NCBI RefSeq assembly: GCF_001617365.1
Contig: NZ_LVJR01000017.1
Location: forward strand, 23,157 to 87,156
Origin: Rhodanobacter sp. FW104-R8
GTDB lineage: Bacteria; Pseudomonadota; Gammaproteobacteria; Xanthomonadales; Rhodanobacteraceae
Direction: 5' to 3'
DNA length: 64,000 nt
Within the stretch, counting starts at the first letter, position 1; the number at the start of each line of letters is the position of its first letter. Shown here in pieces: positions 27,548 through 40,600 of the stretch. The position numbers and the translations under genes are program-made. The notes beneath the pieces were generated by a model. It saw nothing but the letters and a program-made list of their open reading frames with translations. It was not told the origin of the DNA and did no database searches.

Positions 27548-27701
27548 CATTACCTCCTACCGTTTCCGCAACCAGTGCGGCCTCGATCAGCTCGACCGGC
27601 TGTCGGGTTCTGGCGCCTGATCTTCACCGAACCCGCACAAGGTCCATTTGCGCTCGGCTTCCCACCACTACGCACTGGACCTACTCGGACCGGCGCGCTG
27701 A
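27548..27701 (+). pseudogene. Decayed fragment resembling a csb2/cas6-type 3' end
   Basis: No intact ORF, but two frames read in tandem give protein-like sequence. One reads SYRFRNQCGLDQLDRLSG. After a shift near 27610 comes WRLIFTEPAQGPFALGF, and after a second shift near 27665 comes HYALDLLGPAR and a stop at 27699-27701. The GPxxLGxxxHYxLxLL pattern is the glycine-rich loop seen twice in Csb2 just upstream. It therefore looks like the frameshifted end of a second csb2-like gene, perhaps left by recombination when hipBA arrived. It is short and the match is by eye. Confidence 0.45.
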
Positions 27702-27723
27702 ATAGTAAAAATAGAATATAAAC

Positions 27724-27752
27724 TTGTCATTTACTCGACTAATGACTATTTT
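27724..27752 (+). promoter_or_regulatory. hipBA promoter with operator in its spacer
   Basis: TTGTCA (27724-27729), a 17-bp spacer, then TATTTT (27747-27752) makes a good sigma-70-type promoter. The inverted repeat GTCATT-N9-AATGAC spans 27726-27746, filling the spacer, where a repressor would block polymerase. The predicted transcription start is at about 27758-27760, on or next to the HipB ATG at 27760, so the mRNA may be leaderless. HipB-type antitoxins repress their own promoters through such dyads. Confidence 0.65.
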
Positions 27753-27759
27753 ATTTTCC

Positions 27760-28077
27760 ATGCCAAAGCGCACCCCACCCATCTTCCCGGCCACCTCCCG
27801 CCAGCTCGCCCTGCTGGGCGAGCGCTTGCGCGCGGCGCGCTTGCGGCGGCGGATGACGCAGGCGGCGTTGGCGACGCGGGCGGACGTGTCGCTGCCGACT
27901 CTGCGCAAGCTGGAACAGGGCGAGCCGTCGAGCAGCCTGGCGACGTTGCTGCGCACGCTGCAGGTGCTGGGGCTGGATCAGGACATCGAGCTGCTGGCGA
28001 AGGACGACGAGGTCGGCCGACGGCTGCAGGACATCCACCAGGTCGGCGCACCGCGCGGCAGGTCGCGCACGTCGTGA
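27760..28077 (+). CDS. hipB: HipB-like XRE-family antitoxin
   Basis: Small DNA-binding antitoxin of 105 residues. The Xre helix-turn-helix is LGERLRAARLRRRMTQAALATRADVSLPTLRKLEQG at about residues 16-51. It should bind HipA and repress the operon. I chose ATG 27760 because the in-frame ATG at 27742 and TTG at 27724 fall inside the predicted promoter. No ribosome-binding site precedes 27760, consistent with leaderless translation. Its end overlaps the hipA GTG start by 4 bases. It lies between csb2 and cas4-cas1, which is unusual for a HipBA pair. Confidence 0.82.
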   Translation: MPKRTPPIFPATSRQLALLGERLRAARLRRRMTQAALATRADVSLPTLRKLEQGEPSSSLATLLRTLQVLGLDQDIELLAKDDEVGRRLQDIHQVGAPRGRSRTS

Positions 28078-29330
28078 GACGCGAGCATCTGGATGTGGTG
28101 CTGGACGACGCCACGCTGGGGCCGCCGGTGATGGTCGGCAGCCTGCAGCGCGAACGTGGCGCTTCGTCCGAGGTGATCAGCTTCGTCTACGATGCGGATT
28201 ACCTGGCGCAACGCCACAGCGTGGCGATCGACCCGGAGCTGCCCTTGTTGCCGGGCCGCAGTTACCCCGCGCGCGGGCGACCGCTGTTCGGCATCTTTCG
28301 CGACACCGCGCCAGATCGCTGGGGCCGCATGCTGATGGAGCGGCGCGAGGTAATCGAGGCGCAGGAAGCGGGGCGGCGCACGCATCGCTTGTCGGAGTGG
28401 GATTTTCTCACCGGCGTCGGCGACCTCGCCCGCATGGGCGCGCTGCGCCTGCGCGACGGCGCGCCGCCGCACGCCTATGTGGACGACCGCGAGCGCAGCG
28501 CGCCGCCGGCCGCGCGGCTGCGCGAACTCGAGGCCGTTGCGCGCGCGCTGAGCCGCGACGATGCCGAGGATCGCCCCGAATACGCGCAATGGCTGGCGCA
28601 GCTGATCGCACCGGGCAGCAGCCTGGGCGGCGCGCGGCCGAAGGCCTCGTTCAGCGCCGAAGACAGCATGCTGTGGCTGGCCAAGTTTCCCGCCCACGAC
28701 GACCGGCGCGACGTGGGTGCATGGGAATACCTGGCCTGGCGCCTCGCGCGCGACGCAGGCATCGTGGTGCCCGAGGCCCGCTTGCTGCGCTTCGGCCGCG
28801 GCCATCGCACTTTCGCGGTGCAACGGTTCGACCGCGCGAACGGCTCGCGCCGGTTGTACGCCTCGGCGATGACCCTGCTGATGCGCAACGACGGCGACGC
28901 CGGCAGCTACCTGGATCTGGCCCAGGCGATCCAGCTGCACGGCGACCCGGCCAGCATCGCCGCGGATCTGGCCCAGCTCTATCGACGCGCCGTATTCGCC
29001 ATCCTGGTCGGCAACCGCGACGACCATCTGCGCAACCACGGCTTTCTGCGCAACGCGCACGGCTGGCAATTGGCACCTGCGTTCGACGTCAACCCGAACC
29101 CCGACAAACGCGAACACACGCTGGCCATCGACGCGGCCAACCCCACACCGTCGGTGCGGCATCTGCACGCCACGCACCACTACTACCGCCTGGACGCGCA
29201 CGAGGCCACGGCCATCGAGCAGGGCGTGCGTGACGCGGTCAGCCACTGGCGCGCACTGGCGAACGAATTGAAGCTGGGGCGCGTGGCGCAGGGCCAACTC
29301 GGCATGGTTATCGACGAAACCCGCGACTGA
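28074..29330 (+). CDS. hipA: HipA-family serine/threonine kinase toxin
   Basis: Toxin kinase of 418 residues; the E. coli HipA relative phosphorylates glutamyl-tRNA synthetase and induces dormancy. Key elements are present: an N-terminal subdomain, the P-loop-like segment GSSLGGARPKAS at 181-192 with possible autophosphorylated serines, Lys204 in LAKF, the catalytic loop NRDDHLRN at 314-321 and the metal-site Asp in PAFDVNP near 338. All look intact, so the kinase is probably active. The GTG start overlaps the hipB stop (GTGA). It is followed after 102 bp by cas4-cas1 in the same direction. Its target is unknown. Confidence 0.88.
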   Translation: MRREHLDVVLDDATLGPPVMVGSLQRERGASSEVISFVYDADYLAQRHSVAIDPELPLLPGRSYPARGRPLFGIFRDTAPDRWGRMLMERREVIEAQEAGRRTHRLSEWDFLTGVGDLARMGALRLRDGAPPHAYVDDRERSAPPAARLRELEAVARALSRDDAEDRPEYAQWLAQLIAPGSSLGGARPKASFSAEDSMLWLAKFPAHDDRRDVGAWEYLAWRLARDAGIVVPEARLLRFGRGHRTFAVQRFDRANGSRRLYASAMTLLMRNDGDAGSYLDLAQAIQLHGDPASIAADLAQLYRRAVFAILVGNRDDHLRNHGFLRNAHGWQLAPAFDVNPNPDKREHTLAIDAANPTPSVRHLHATHHYYRLDAHEATAIEQGVRDAVSHWRALANELKLGRVAQGQLGMVIDETRD

Positions 29331-29432
29331 GGGCGCAACTCGCACGCACGGCACTCCTTTTCGCGCTTGCCGCGTCATGCCGGCGAGAGTAAAAACTTGC
29401 GAGGGATGGGCGACGGCCACAGGGGACGCTCG

Positions 29433-31151
<1,719 letters not shown>

Positions 31152-31176
31152 GCGCGTCGCAATCGACGAGACCCCG

Positions 31177-31467
31177 ATGGACGAGCATCTTTACCTGGTG
31201 ACCTACGACATTCGCGACGACAAGCGCCTGCGCCGCGTATTCAAGACCATGAAGGGTTTCGGCGAATGGCTGCAACTTTCCGTATTCCAGTGCCGACTGA
31301 GCCGCCGACGACACGCCGAGATGCTGCAACTTCTCGACGGCATCATCCTGCGCCGCACCGATGCCCTGCTGATCATCGATCTCGGCCCCGCCGACAAGGT
31401 CAAACCCCGTGTCGTCAGTCTCGGTGACAAATTCGAACCAGTGGCCCGCGAGCCGATCATCGTGTGA
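31177..31467 (+). CDS. cas2: Cas2, CRISPR adaptation protein
   Basis: Cas2 of 96 residues, the structural partner of Cas1 in spacer integration. It starts MDEHLYLVTYDIRDDKRLRRVF with the conserved YDI-D ferredoxin-fold strand, followed by SVFQCRLSRRRHAEMLQLL and LLIIDLGPADK. It lies 25 bp after cas4-cas1 and directly before the leader and array, the usual place. Confidence 0.95.
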   Translation: MDEHLYLVTYDIRDDKRLRRVFKTMKGFGEWLQLSVFQCRLSRRRHAEMLQLLDGIILRRTDALLIIDLGPADKVKPRVVSLGDKFEPVAREPIIV

Positions 31468-31695
31468 CGGCCACCCGCCACCGCCCACCTTCTTTCGCCC
31501 ACCCCACGCGAGCGCTCCGGTGATGCCACAAAACCGGGCCACCTCTCGCATCACAACGCTCATTGAAAATCCAATACTTACCCGCCGCTGTTGCCATCAA
31601 GCATCACGCGCGCTAGCCTGCCTTGCGCTTGTGCGGGACACCCCTCGCACAAACCCGACGAACAGCCAGACCGCACAAGGACTTACGGCATGGCG
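31468..31695 (+). promoter_or_regulatory. CRISPR leader
   Basis: The 228 bp between cas2 and the first repeat lack a gene. The cas2-proximal position, plus the intact repeats at this end and the degenerate repeat at the other, mark it as the leader. CGCACAA occurs at 31646-31652 and again at 31672-31678, with an inverted copy TTGTGCG at 31629-31635. These are candidate Cas1-Cas2 or host-factor recognition motifs. An AT-richer patch near 31560-31580 may contain the array promoter. Confidence 0.7.
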
Positions 31696-34600
31696 GTGAT
31701 CCGCAGCGATTCGCTGCGGCCTCATTGAAGCCCGAACGCGCTGGCTGAAGTTGCTCGGGTGAGCAAGGCTGTGATCCGCAGCGATTCGCTGCGGCCTCAT
31801 TGAAGCCGTCGGCAGAATCGCCGGCCAGCCATCTGCTACGCGCGTGATCCGCAGCGATTCGCTGCGGCCTCATTGAAGCAGCACGTCATACGTTTTAGCA
31901 CCAAGGAACTCCTGCCGTGATCCGCAGCGATTCGCTGCGGCCTCATTGAAGCGGAAAGTGGTCGACACGACAGCAGACAACGCCATCGGCGGTGATCCGC
32001 AGCGATTCGCTGCGGCCTCATTGAAGCATCAGCCCGCGCTTGGGGGTCTTGGCAGGCGGAGGGGAGTGATCCGCAGCGATTCGCTGCGGCCTCATTGAAG
32101 CACTGGCGGCTTCGGTCGCCCTTTCTTTTGCCCTGCCGGTGATCCGCAGCGATTCGCTGCGGCCTCATTGAAGCCGCGCCATGCCGAGGCGGCACGCGCG
32201 CGCTGGCCGCGTGATCCGCAGCGATTCGCTGCGGCCTCATTGAAGCGTTGTCGCCCTGGTACTTGCCCGCCAGCCACTGGTTGGTGATCCGCAGCGATTC
32301 GCTGCGGCCTCATTGAAGCCTGCCGTGCGCGGTCCTCGGCCTCACGGCGTTGACGTGATCCGCAGCGATTCGCTGCGGCCTCATTGAAGCGACTGTCTGC
32401 TTTTCTTGCTGGGCGTGAACCGTGCGTGATCCGCAGCGATTCGCTGCGGCCTCATTGAAGCCGAGTACGGTTTGGTGGCCACCGTCCAGACGTCGCGTGA
32501 TCCGCAGCGATTCGCTGCGGCCTCATTGAAGCGGCTGGCAATCGGCAACGGCTTCTCGTGGGCCTTCGGTGATCCGCAGCGATTCGCTGCGGCCTCATTG
32601 AAGCCATGTTCCACACCTCTCTGTTGTAAATCACTTTAAGTGATCCGCAGCGATTCGCTGCGGCCTCATTGAAGCATTGTTGGGCTTTACCGTAATACCT
32701 TCACGGGTGTGTGATCCGCAGCGATTCGCTGCGGCCTCATTGAAGCAGCGATCCAGAAACGCGTCCTGCCCGCATTGTACGGTGATCCGCAGCGATTCGC
32801 TGCGGCCTCATTGAAGCAGCGTGTCGGGATCGACCTTCGCCATCAGCTCATCGGTGATCCGCAGCGATTCGCTGCGGCCTCATTGAAGCTTTCCTGGTGT
32901 ATTTGGCGTACCCACTATACCTGTGTGATCCGCAGCGATTCGCTGCGGCCTCATTGAAGCCATCCGATCTATACTCACCCAGGCGATACGTTCTCGGTGA
33001 TCCGCAGCGATTCGCTGCGGCCTCATTGAAGCTATAATTTTGCTGGGTTTCCTAACCCATCTTTGCCGGTGATCCGCAGCGATTCGCTGCGGCCTCATTG
33101 AAGCTGCAAATCGGTAAAGACGATCTGTGACAGAATATTGGGTGATCCGCAGCGATTCGCTGCGGCCTCATTGAAGCCTCGTGATCTGTCAATTCTTCCC
33201 GGATATTTTCAAGTGATCCGCAGCGATTCGCTGCGGCCTCATTGAAGCTAGGTGTGCGCGCCTAGACTTCCCGCTATCTATTGCGTGATCCGCAGCGATT
33301 CGCTGCGGCCTCATTGAAGCAGTTTCGCGGCCGCGGCCTTCTCCGCCGCATACGGGCGTGATCCGCAGCGATTCGCTGCGGCCTCATTGAAGCTCGCATA
33401 TGGCGGATGCTATCCAGTACCTCGCACTCTGTGATCCGCAGCGATTCGCTGCGGCCTCATTGAAGCAATTAAACCGTAGGCGTCGGTAGGAGCGTTAGAA
33501 ACGTGATCCGCAGCGATTCGCTGCGGCCTCATTGAAGCGTAGGTGTACCAGTGGCACTCAAGCGAAACGCGAGGTGATCCGCAGCGATTCGCTGCGGCCT
33601 CATTGAAGCCCGTCGATGTCGACTGGAGCCGCCAGATGCTCCTGAGTGATCCGCAGCGATTCGCTGCGGCCTCATTGAAGCAAGCTGCCCTGAAATAGCG
33701 CCCAGCACAATGCCCAGTGATCCGCAGCGATTCGCTGCGGCCTCATTGAAGCGCTTCACCTTGTCGCGCAGAATGCATGTTTCCTTCGGTGATCCGCAGC
33801 GATTCGCTGCGGCCTCATTGAAGCACGCTCAGCACCATTCACGCGCTCGACCGTGACCGTCGTGATCCGCAGCGATTCGCTGCGGCCTCATTGAAGCGAC
33901 GAGAACGAGGAGCGCACGGGCGGCACCACCTCGTGATCCGCAGCGATTCGCTGCGGCCTCATTGAAGCGACTGGGTGGTTTGCGGCATCGTGGTCATCGT
34001 TGGCGGTGATCCGCAGCGATTCGCTGCGGCCTCATTGAAGCTGCGTGCCGGTAAGCGACAGCAGCGGGTCGAACGATGTGATCCGCAGCGATTCGCTGCG
34101 GCCTCATTGAAGCAGCGCTCGCTGATATGCCTGCTCGTAGCCCACACCCGGTGATCCGCAGCGATTCGCTGCGGCCTCATTGAAGCGTGGGGTGGCGCTG
34201 CAGCACGTCGCGGCAGTATCGGTGATCCGCAGCGATTCGCTGCGGCCTCATTGAAGCAAGACCGGCCAGAACGCACCCAGCGGCGAGCAGCTGGTGATCC
34301 GCAGCGATTCGCTGCGGCCTCATTGAAGCGGAGTTTTTTTCCAGTTCCTCGATGTCCTTTCCGGTGTGATCCGCAGCGATTCGCTGCGGCCTCATTGAAG
34401 CAAATACAGGTAGTAGGTGACCGTCGTTCCAGCCGTGGTGATCCGCAGCGATTCGCTGCGGCCTCATTGAAGCAATCCCGTCGGCACGTGGTCTGGCGCC
34501 CGGCCCCTGGTGATCCGCAGCGATTCGCTGCGGCCTCATTGAAGCCCGGCATCGGCATCGCGCTGCCCGCGATCGCGGCAGGTGATCCGCAGCGATTCGC

Positions 34601-37600
34601 TGCGGCCTCATTGAAGCGCGTACCGCATACGTTAGATTGACAGCCGCAATTTTGTGATCCGCAGCGATTCGCTGCGGCCTCATTGAAGCGAACGCCTGGG
34701 TGGCCTGAATCTCCTTTTCGTGCATGTGATCCGCAGCGATTCGCTGCGGCCTCATTGAAGCGCCGTATCCCGTACCACCACATACTGCGAGAGGTCGGTG
34801 ATCCGCAGCGATTCGCTGCGGCCTCATTGAAGCTTGCTGGCGACAACGATTCGCGTTGACCTGCGCGGTCGTGATCCGCAGCGATTCGCTGCGGCCTCAT
34901 TGAAGCATCTTGTCGCCCTGTTCCTCCGACTTCTTCGCGTACGTGATCCGCAGCGATTCGCTGCGGCCTCATTGAAGCGTTTTCGATTCGTTGGCGCCCC
35001 GCTCTGCTGGCTGTGGTGATCCGCAGCGATTCGCTGCGGCCTCATTGAAGCATCCCGGCTGCAATCACACGACGGCGAATTGCAACGCGTGATCCGCAGC
35101 GATTCGCTGCGGCCTCATTGAAGCCTGTACGTGTCGGGGGTCATGGTGTTACCTCAGAGGCGTGATCCGCAGCGATTCGCTGCGGCCTCATTGAAGCCGT
35201 GCGGCCACGTTCTTCTCCAGCGCCTTGCCCATGGGTGATCCGCAGCGATTCGCTGCGGCCTCATTGAAGCCAAGTTTGCCGAGCGACGCCGCACATCACA
35301 GCGTCGTGATCCGCAGCGATTCGCTGCGGCCTCATTGAAGCGGCGACGGCACCATCGCGTAGGCGATGATCATCGACACGTGATCCGCAGCGATTCGCTG
35401 CGGCCTCATTGAAGCGGATAATTGAGGGGGAAAATATCAGTGGGGGTTAGGCGTGATCCGCAGCGATTCGCTGCGGCCTCATTGAAGCTGTGCATCTCGC
35501 GCTCGGCGCCGTTACCAAAACGCCGTGATCCGCAGCGATTCGCTGCGGCCTCATTGAAGCAATGTGAATGGTAGCGGCAGTAGTTATTTTCAAATGTGAT
35601 CCGCAGCGATTCGCTGCGGCCTCATTGAAGCAGCGGCACCAATGAGTTTTTCTTGCCATGACGGTGTAAGTGATCCGCAGCGATTCGCTGCGGCCTCATT
35701 GAAGCAGGCATTCAATGACGCGGTCAATGATGTTCATGGCCGTGATCCGCAGCGATTCGCTGCGGCCTCATTGAAGCAGTTATTCCGATGGCGCGGCGGT
35801 CAGTCATACGCCGTGATCCGCAGCGATTCGCTGCGGCCTCATTGAAGCCTGTCGGTGGCGTGCGCCGCCTCGCGGCTGGTACCCGTGATCCGCAGCGATT
35901 CGCTGCGGCCTCATTGAAGCCAGACGTGTCGGTTGCGTAACCGAAGAAGACGCCGCGGTGATCCGCAGCGATTCGCTGCGGCCTCATTGAAGCTAGGTTA
36001 CCGCGGCGCTTGCCGGCGTCAGCGTCAGCGGTGATCCGCAGCGATTCGCTGCGGCCTCATTGAAGCTGCTCGCCCTCTCGGTTCTTTCGCAGCAACAACT
36101 CGTGATCCGCAGCGATTCGCTGCGGCCTCATTGAAGCGACTGGTCCGATCTTGAGCATCGCGGCAATGTCGCCGTGATCCGCAGCGATTCGCTGCGGCCT
36201 CATTGAAGCTAAGCTTTTCCTGCCGAAGCTCCTGGAGGGCTTGATGTGATCCGCAGCGATTCGCTGCGGCCTCATTGAAGCAAGGGCGCTTACGTCGGCA
36301 ACAACGTGATGAACAAGGTGATCCGCAGCGATTCGCTGCGGCCTCATTGAAGCCTAGTCTATATTACCGCGCGTGGTCAGCTTGGCAAGTGATCCGCAGC
36401 GATTCGCTGCGGCCTCATTGAAGCTGACGCCAACGCCCCCAGCAAACCCCGCGTACATCGTGATCCGCAGCGATTCGCTGCGGCCTCATTGAAGCCCCGT
36501 TCCATTGCGTCCGACGATCACAAGCCGTTGCGTGATCCGCAGCGATTCGCTGCGGCCTCATTGAAGCTCCAGTCGCGCAGCGTCGCAAGTCTTCTGCTAT
36601 CTCGTGATCCGCAGCGATTCGCTGCGGCCTCATTGAAGCAGCAGGTCGCGGTCGTCCATCGACTTAGCCACGCGGTGATCCGCAGCGATTCGCTGCGGCC
36701 TCATTGAAGCGTGAGGAACTGGGCTTGATCCCGTGCACGATGATCTGTGATCCGCAGCGATTCGCTGCGGCCTCATTGAAGCCGTCGATCATGGGAATGT
36801 CCTCGGGTTAGCCGGGTAGTGATCCGCAGCGATTCGCTGCGGCCTCATTGAAGCGATGACGCCAGCAAGGCCATCAAGGTTGCAGGTCTGTGATCCGCAG
36901 CGATTCGCTGCGGCCTCATTGAAGCAAGTACGCCAACGCCGCGCCGTACTTCAGTGAGGGCGGTGATCCGCAGCGATTCGCTGCGGCCTCATTGAAGCGC
37001 CGGACAAGACACGCAGCACGATCGAGGTCGGTGCGGTGATCCGCAGCGATTCGCTGCGGCCTCATTGAAGCCGAACATCGCCAAGCAGGTGACGGCGTGA
37101 GCATGGGGTGATCCGCAGCGATTCGCTGCGGCCTCATTGAAGCCGATCCGCGTTTATCTCGGCGAGCAGCCACACGACGTGATCCGCAGCGATTCGCTGC
37201 GGCCTCATTGAAGCACTCGCAGCGTCGCCAAGGGCCGCAGGGTCAGCGTGTGATCCGCAGCGATTCGCTGCGGCCTCATTGAAGCCACTTGTCGGCCCAC
37301 TCGGCGTTCGCGCCTTGCAGCGTGATCCGCAGCGATTCGCTGCGGCCTCATTGAAGCGCTGGTGGCGAAAGAGGGGGCTTGACGTCAAGGGGGGTGATCC
37401 GCAGCGATTCGCTGCGGCCTCATTGAAGCGGGATCGCCTCGTAGCGCTTGGCCTTGGCCACCGGGTGTGATCCGCAGCGATTCGCTGCGGCCTCATTGAA
37501 GCGCGGCCCATTGCGCCCGGCGCTCGTCATTGCTGCGCGGTGATCCGCAGCGATTCGCTGCGGCCTCATTGAAGCCACCCTGCCCCATCCGGTGCCCCAC

Positions 37601-40600
37601 TCTGTCACGTCGTGATCCGCAGCGATTCGCTGCGGCCTCATTGAAGCTCGGCACCCGTGGCGCCGACCACACGAGCCCATGCGGTGATCCGCAGCGATTC
37701 GCTGCGGCCTCATTGAAGCCGCACCGGCATGGTGGCGGCTGCGCAGACGGCGACGGTGATCCGCAGCGATTCGCTGCGGCCTCATTGAAGCGTAGTGCTC
37801 ACGTAGATAGCGCGCCACGCTCATGTGGTGATCCGCAGCGATTCGCTGCGGCCTCATTGAAGCGCCGACTTGTCGAGCGGATCCCACTCACACATCTCGG
37901 TGATCCGCAGCGATTCGCTGCGGCCTCATTGAAGCTGCGATCGCTCCGACGATGATCGCTCCTGACGTTGCGGTGATCCGCAGCGATTCGCTGCGGCCTC
38001 ATTGAAGCCTGTACGGCCTGCTCGATCGTGCTGCGGATCAGATGTGATCCGCAGCGATTCGCTGCGGCCTCATTGAAGCCACAGCAATGCTCCGGGGTTG
38101 ACGACCGGGCCGGCGGTGATCCGCAGCGATTCGCTGCGGCCTCATTGAAGCACCTTCATCGCCATCGCGGCCCTGCTGCTGATCGGCGGTGATCCGCAGC
38201 GATTCGCTGCGGCCTCATTGAAGCTGTACCCGCGACAATCGGCGCGAAGGCCGCGTTTGCGTGATCCGCAGCGATTCGCTGCGGCCTCATTGAAGCAGCA
38301 ACTACGGCGACGCACACACAACGAAAGCCGGCCGTGATCCGCAGCGATTCGCTGCGGCCTCATTGAAGCTCAAGCAATCGTTGACAACTGGTGCCAGCAC
38401 ATTCACGTGATCCGCAGCGATTCGCTGCGGCCTCATTGAAGCACCTCGCATCGCACCGATGGCGCGGTCCATCACGCCGGTGATCCGCAGCGATTCGCTG
38501 CGGCCTCATTGAAGCATGAGGCCATTGTCGAGAGAGTAAACAATCCGTTGTTGTGATCCGCAGCGATTCGCTGCGGCCTCATTGAAGCGCCGGCATCGCC
38601 ACCGGCTACCTGCAGGCCACAACCGTGATCCGCAGCGATTCGCTGCGGCCTCATTGAAGCTGGTGCTGATTCGCTGTACGCGGCCATCGACTGAGGTGAT
38701 CCGCAGCGATTCGCTGCGGCCTCATTGAAGCCATGCGGGGCACGAACGAATTGATGCTGGTCTGCTGGTGATCCGCAGCGATTCGCTGCGGCCTCATTGA
38801 AGCCCCGCACCGGGCTGTATGCCTCCGCTGAAACGGCGGGTGATCCGCAGCGATTCGCTGCGGCCTCATTGAAGCGCAGACGCTGGCCACCGGAAAATCT
38901 ACGCTCTGATCGTGATCCGCAGCGATTCGCTGCGGCCTCATTGAAGCGAGTGGTCGTGAATCTTGGCGTTTTCCGCTGGCGAACGTGATCCGCAGCGATT
39001 CGCTGCGGCCTCATTGAAGCCCTGGATCGCGCGATGAACTCACTTTCCGAGCTTGCGTGATCCGCAGCGATTCGCTGCGGCCTCATTGAAGCGCGGTTGC
39101 CTGTGTCGTCGTATCCGCGCCCGTAATGTGATCCGCAGCGATTCGCTGCGGCCTCATTGAAGCGGCACCATGCTTGCCGCTTGGCATCCGGCCAACGATG
39201 TGATCCGCAGCGATTCGCTGCGGCCTCATTGAAGCGCCCGGCCACCGACCATTCGTTCACCCATGTGCCATCGTGATCCGCAGCGATTCGCTGCGGCCTC
39301 ATTGAAGCACTGAGGCCGCTGCGCTTGATGTTTTCGTAGGTGTAGTGATCCGCAGCGATTCGCTGCGGCCTCATTGAAGCCCGAAGGGTGCGCGCATGTG
39401 CGGTCACGGTGGCTTGGTGATCCGCAGCGATTCGCTGCGGCCTCATTGAAGCTCGATCTTGCCGGCGGCTTTCGCCGCCGGGTCGACGTGATCCGCAGCG
39501 ATTCGCTGCGGCCTCATTGAAGCACCGCATAGCCCCACGTGGTGGTGGTGGTGGAGACGTGATCCGCAGCGATTCGCTGCGGCCTCATTGAAGCAGCTTA
39601 CCCGTTGCGGCGATCTCTGCGAAGAGGTCGGTGATCCGCAGCGATTCGCTGCGGCCTCATTGAAGCGTTGCATTAGTGATAAACCCCAGGGCCAACGGCT
39701 CCGGTGATCCGCAGCGATTCGCTGCGGCCTCATTGAAGCATCCTGCAGCTATTGCATACGGACAATACCATTTCAGTGATCCGCAGCGATTCGCTGCGGC
39801 CTCATTGAAGCCCGCTGGCGGTGCGGCAGTCGATGCTGCGCACGTACGTGATCCGCAGCGATTCGCTGCGGCCTCATTGAAGCTCGGCTGCCTGTAGCAG
39901 CTCCGCCGTGGCCCCGGACGTGATCCGCAGCGATTCGCTGCGGCCTCATTGAAGCTGGTACTCGGTGGATTGCCCGGTGCATGGCGATAAGGGTGATCCG
40001 CAGCGATTCGCTGCGGCCTCATTGAAGCTCTCATGGGGTGCGACGACGGAAGTAGTTGGAACACGTGATCCGCAGCGATTCGCTGCGGCCTCATTGAAGC
40101 CAGTGTTTCCGACGCTTGACAAGACTTGACAACGTGGTGATTCGCAGCGATTCGCTGCGGCCTCATTGAAGCCTGGCCCTGGTACTGCAGGACATCCTGG
40201 TCACGCTCGGTGATCCGCAGCGATTCGCTGCGGCCTCATTGAAGCGTCGTTGGTCCGTATCCAGACGCCAGCTACCCGGTCGTGATCCGCAGCGATTCGC
40301 TGCGGCCTCATTGAAGCCGCGGTGAGTGGCAGCAAAAGATTCAGATGGCGGGTGTGATCCGCAGCGATTCGCTGCGGCCTCATTGAAGCTTCAGGTACTT
40401 GAACCCGAGAAACGCGCCGCCGATGGTGTGATCCGCAGCGATTCGCTGCGGCCTCATTGAAGCTTCACGTAGCACTCGCCGGCCATAACCTGTGTTTGGT
40501 GATCCGCAGCGATTCGCTGCGGCCTCATTGAAGCCTTGGTATTGTGGCTGGACTACGGATGCTTCTGGCGTGATCCGCAGCGATTCGCTGCGGCCTCATT

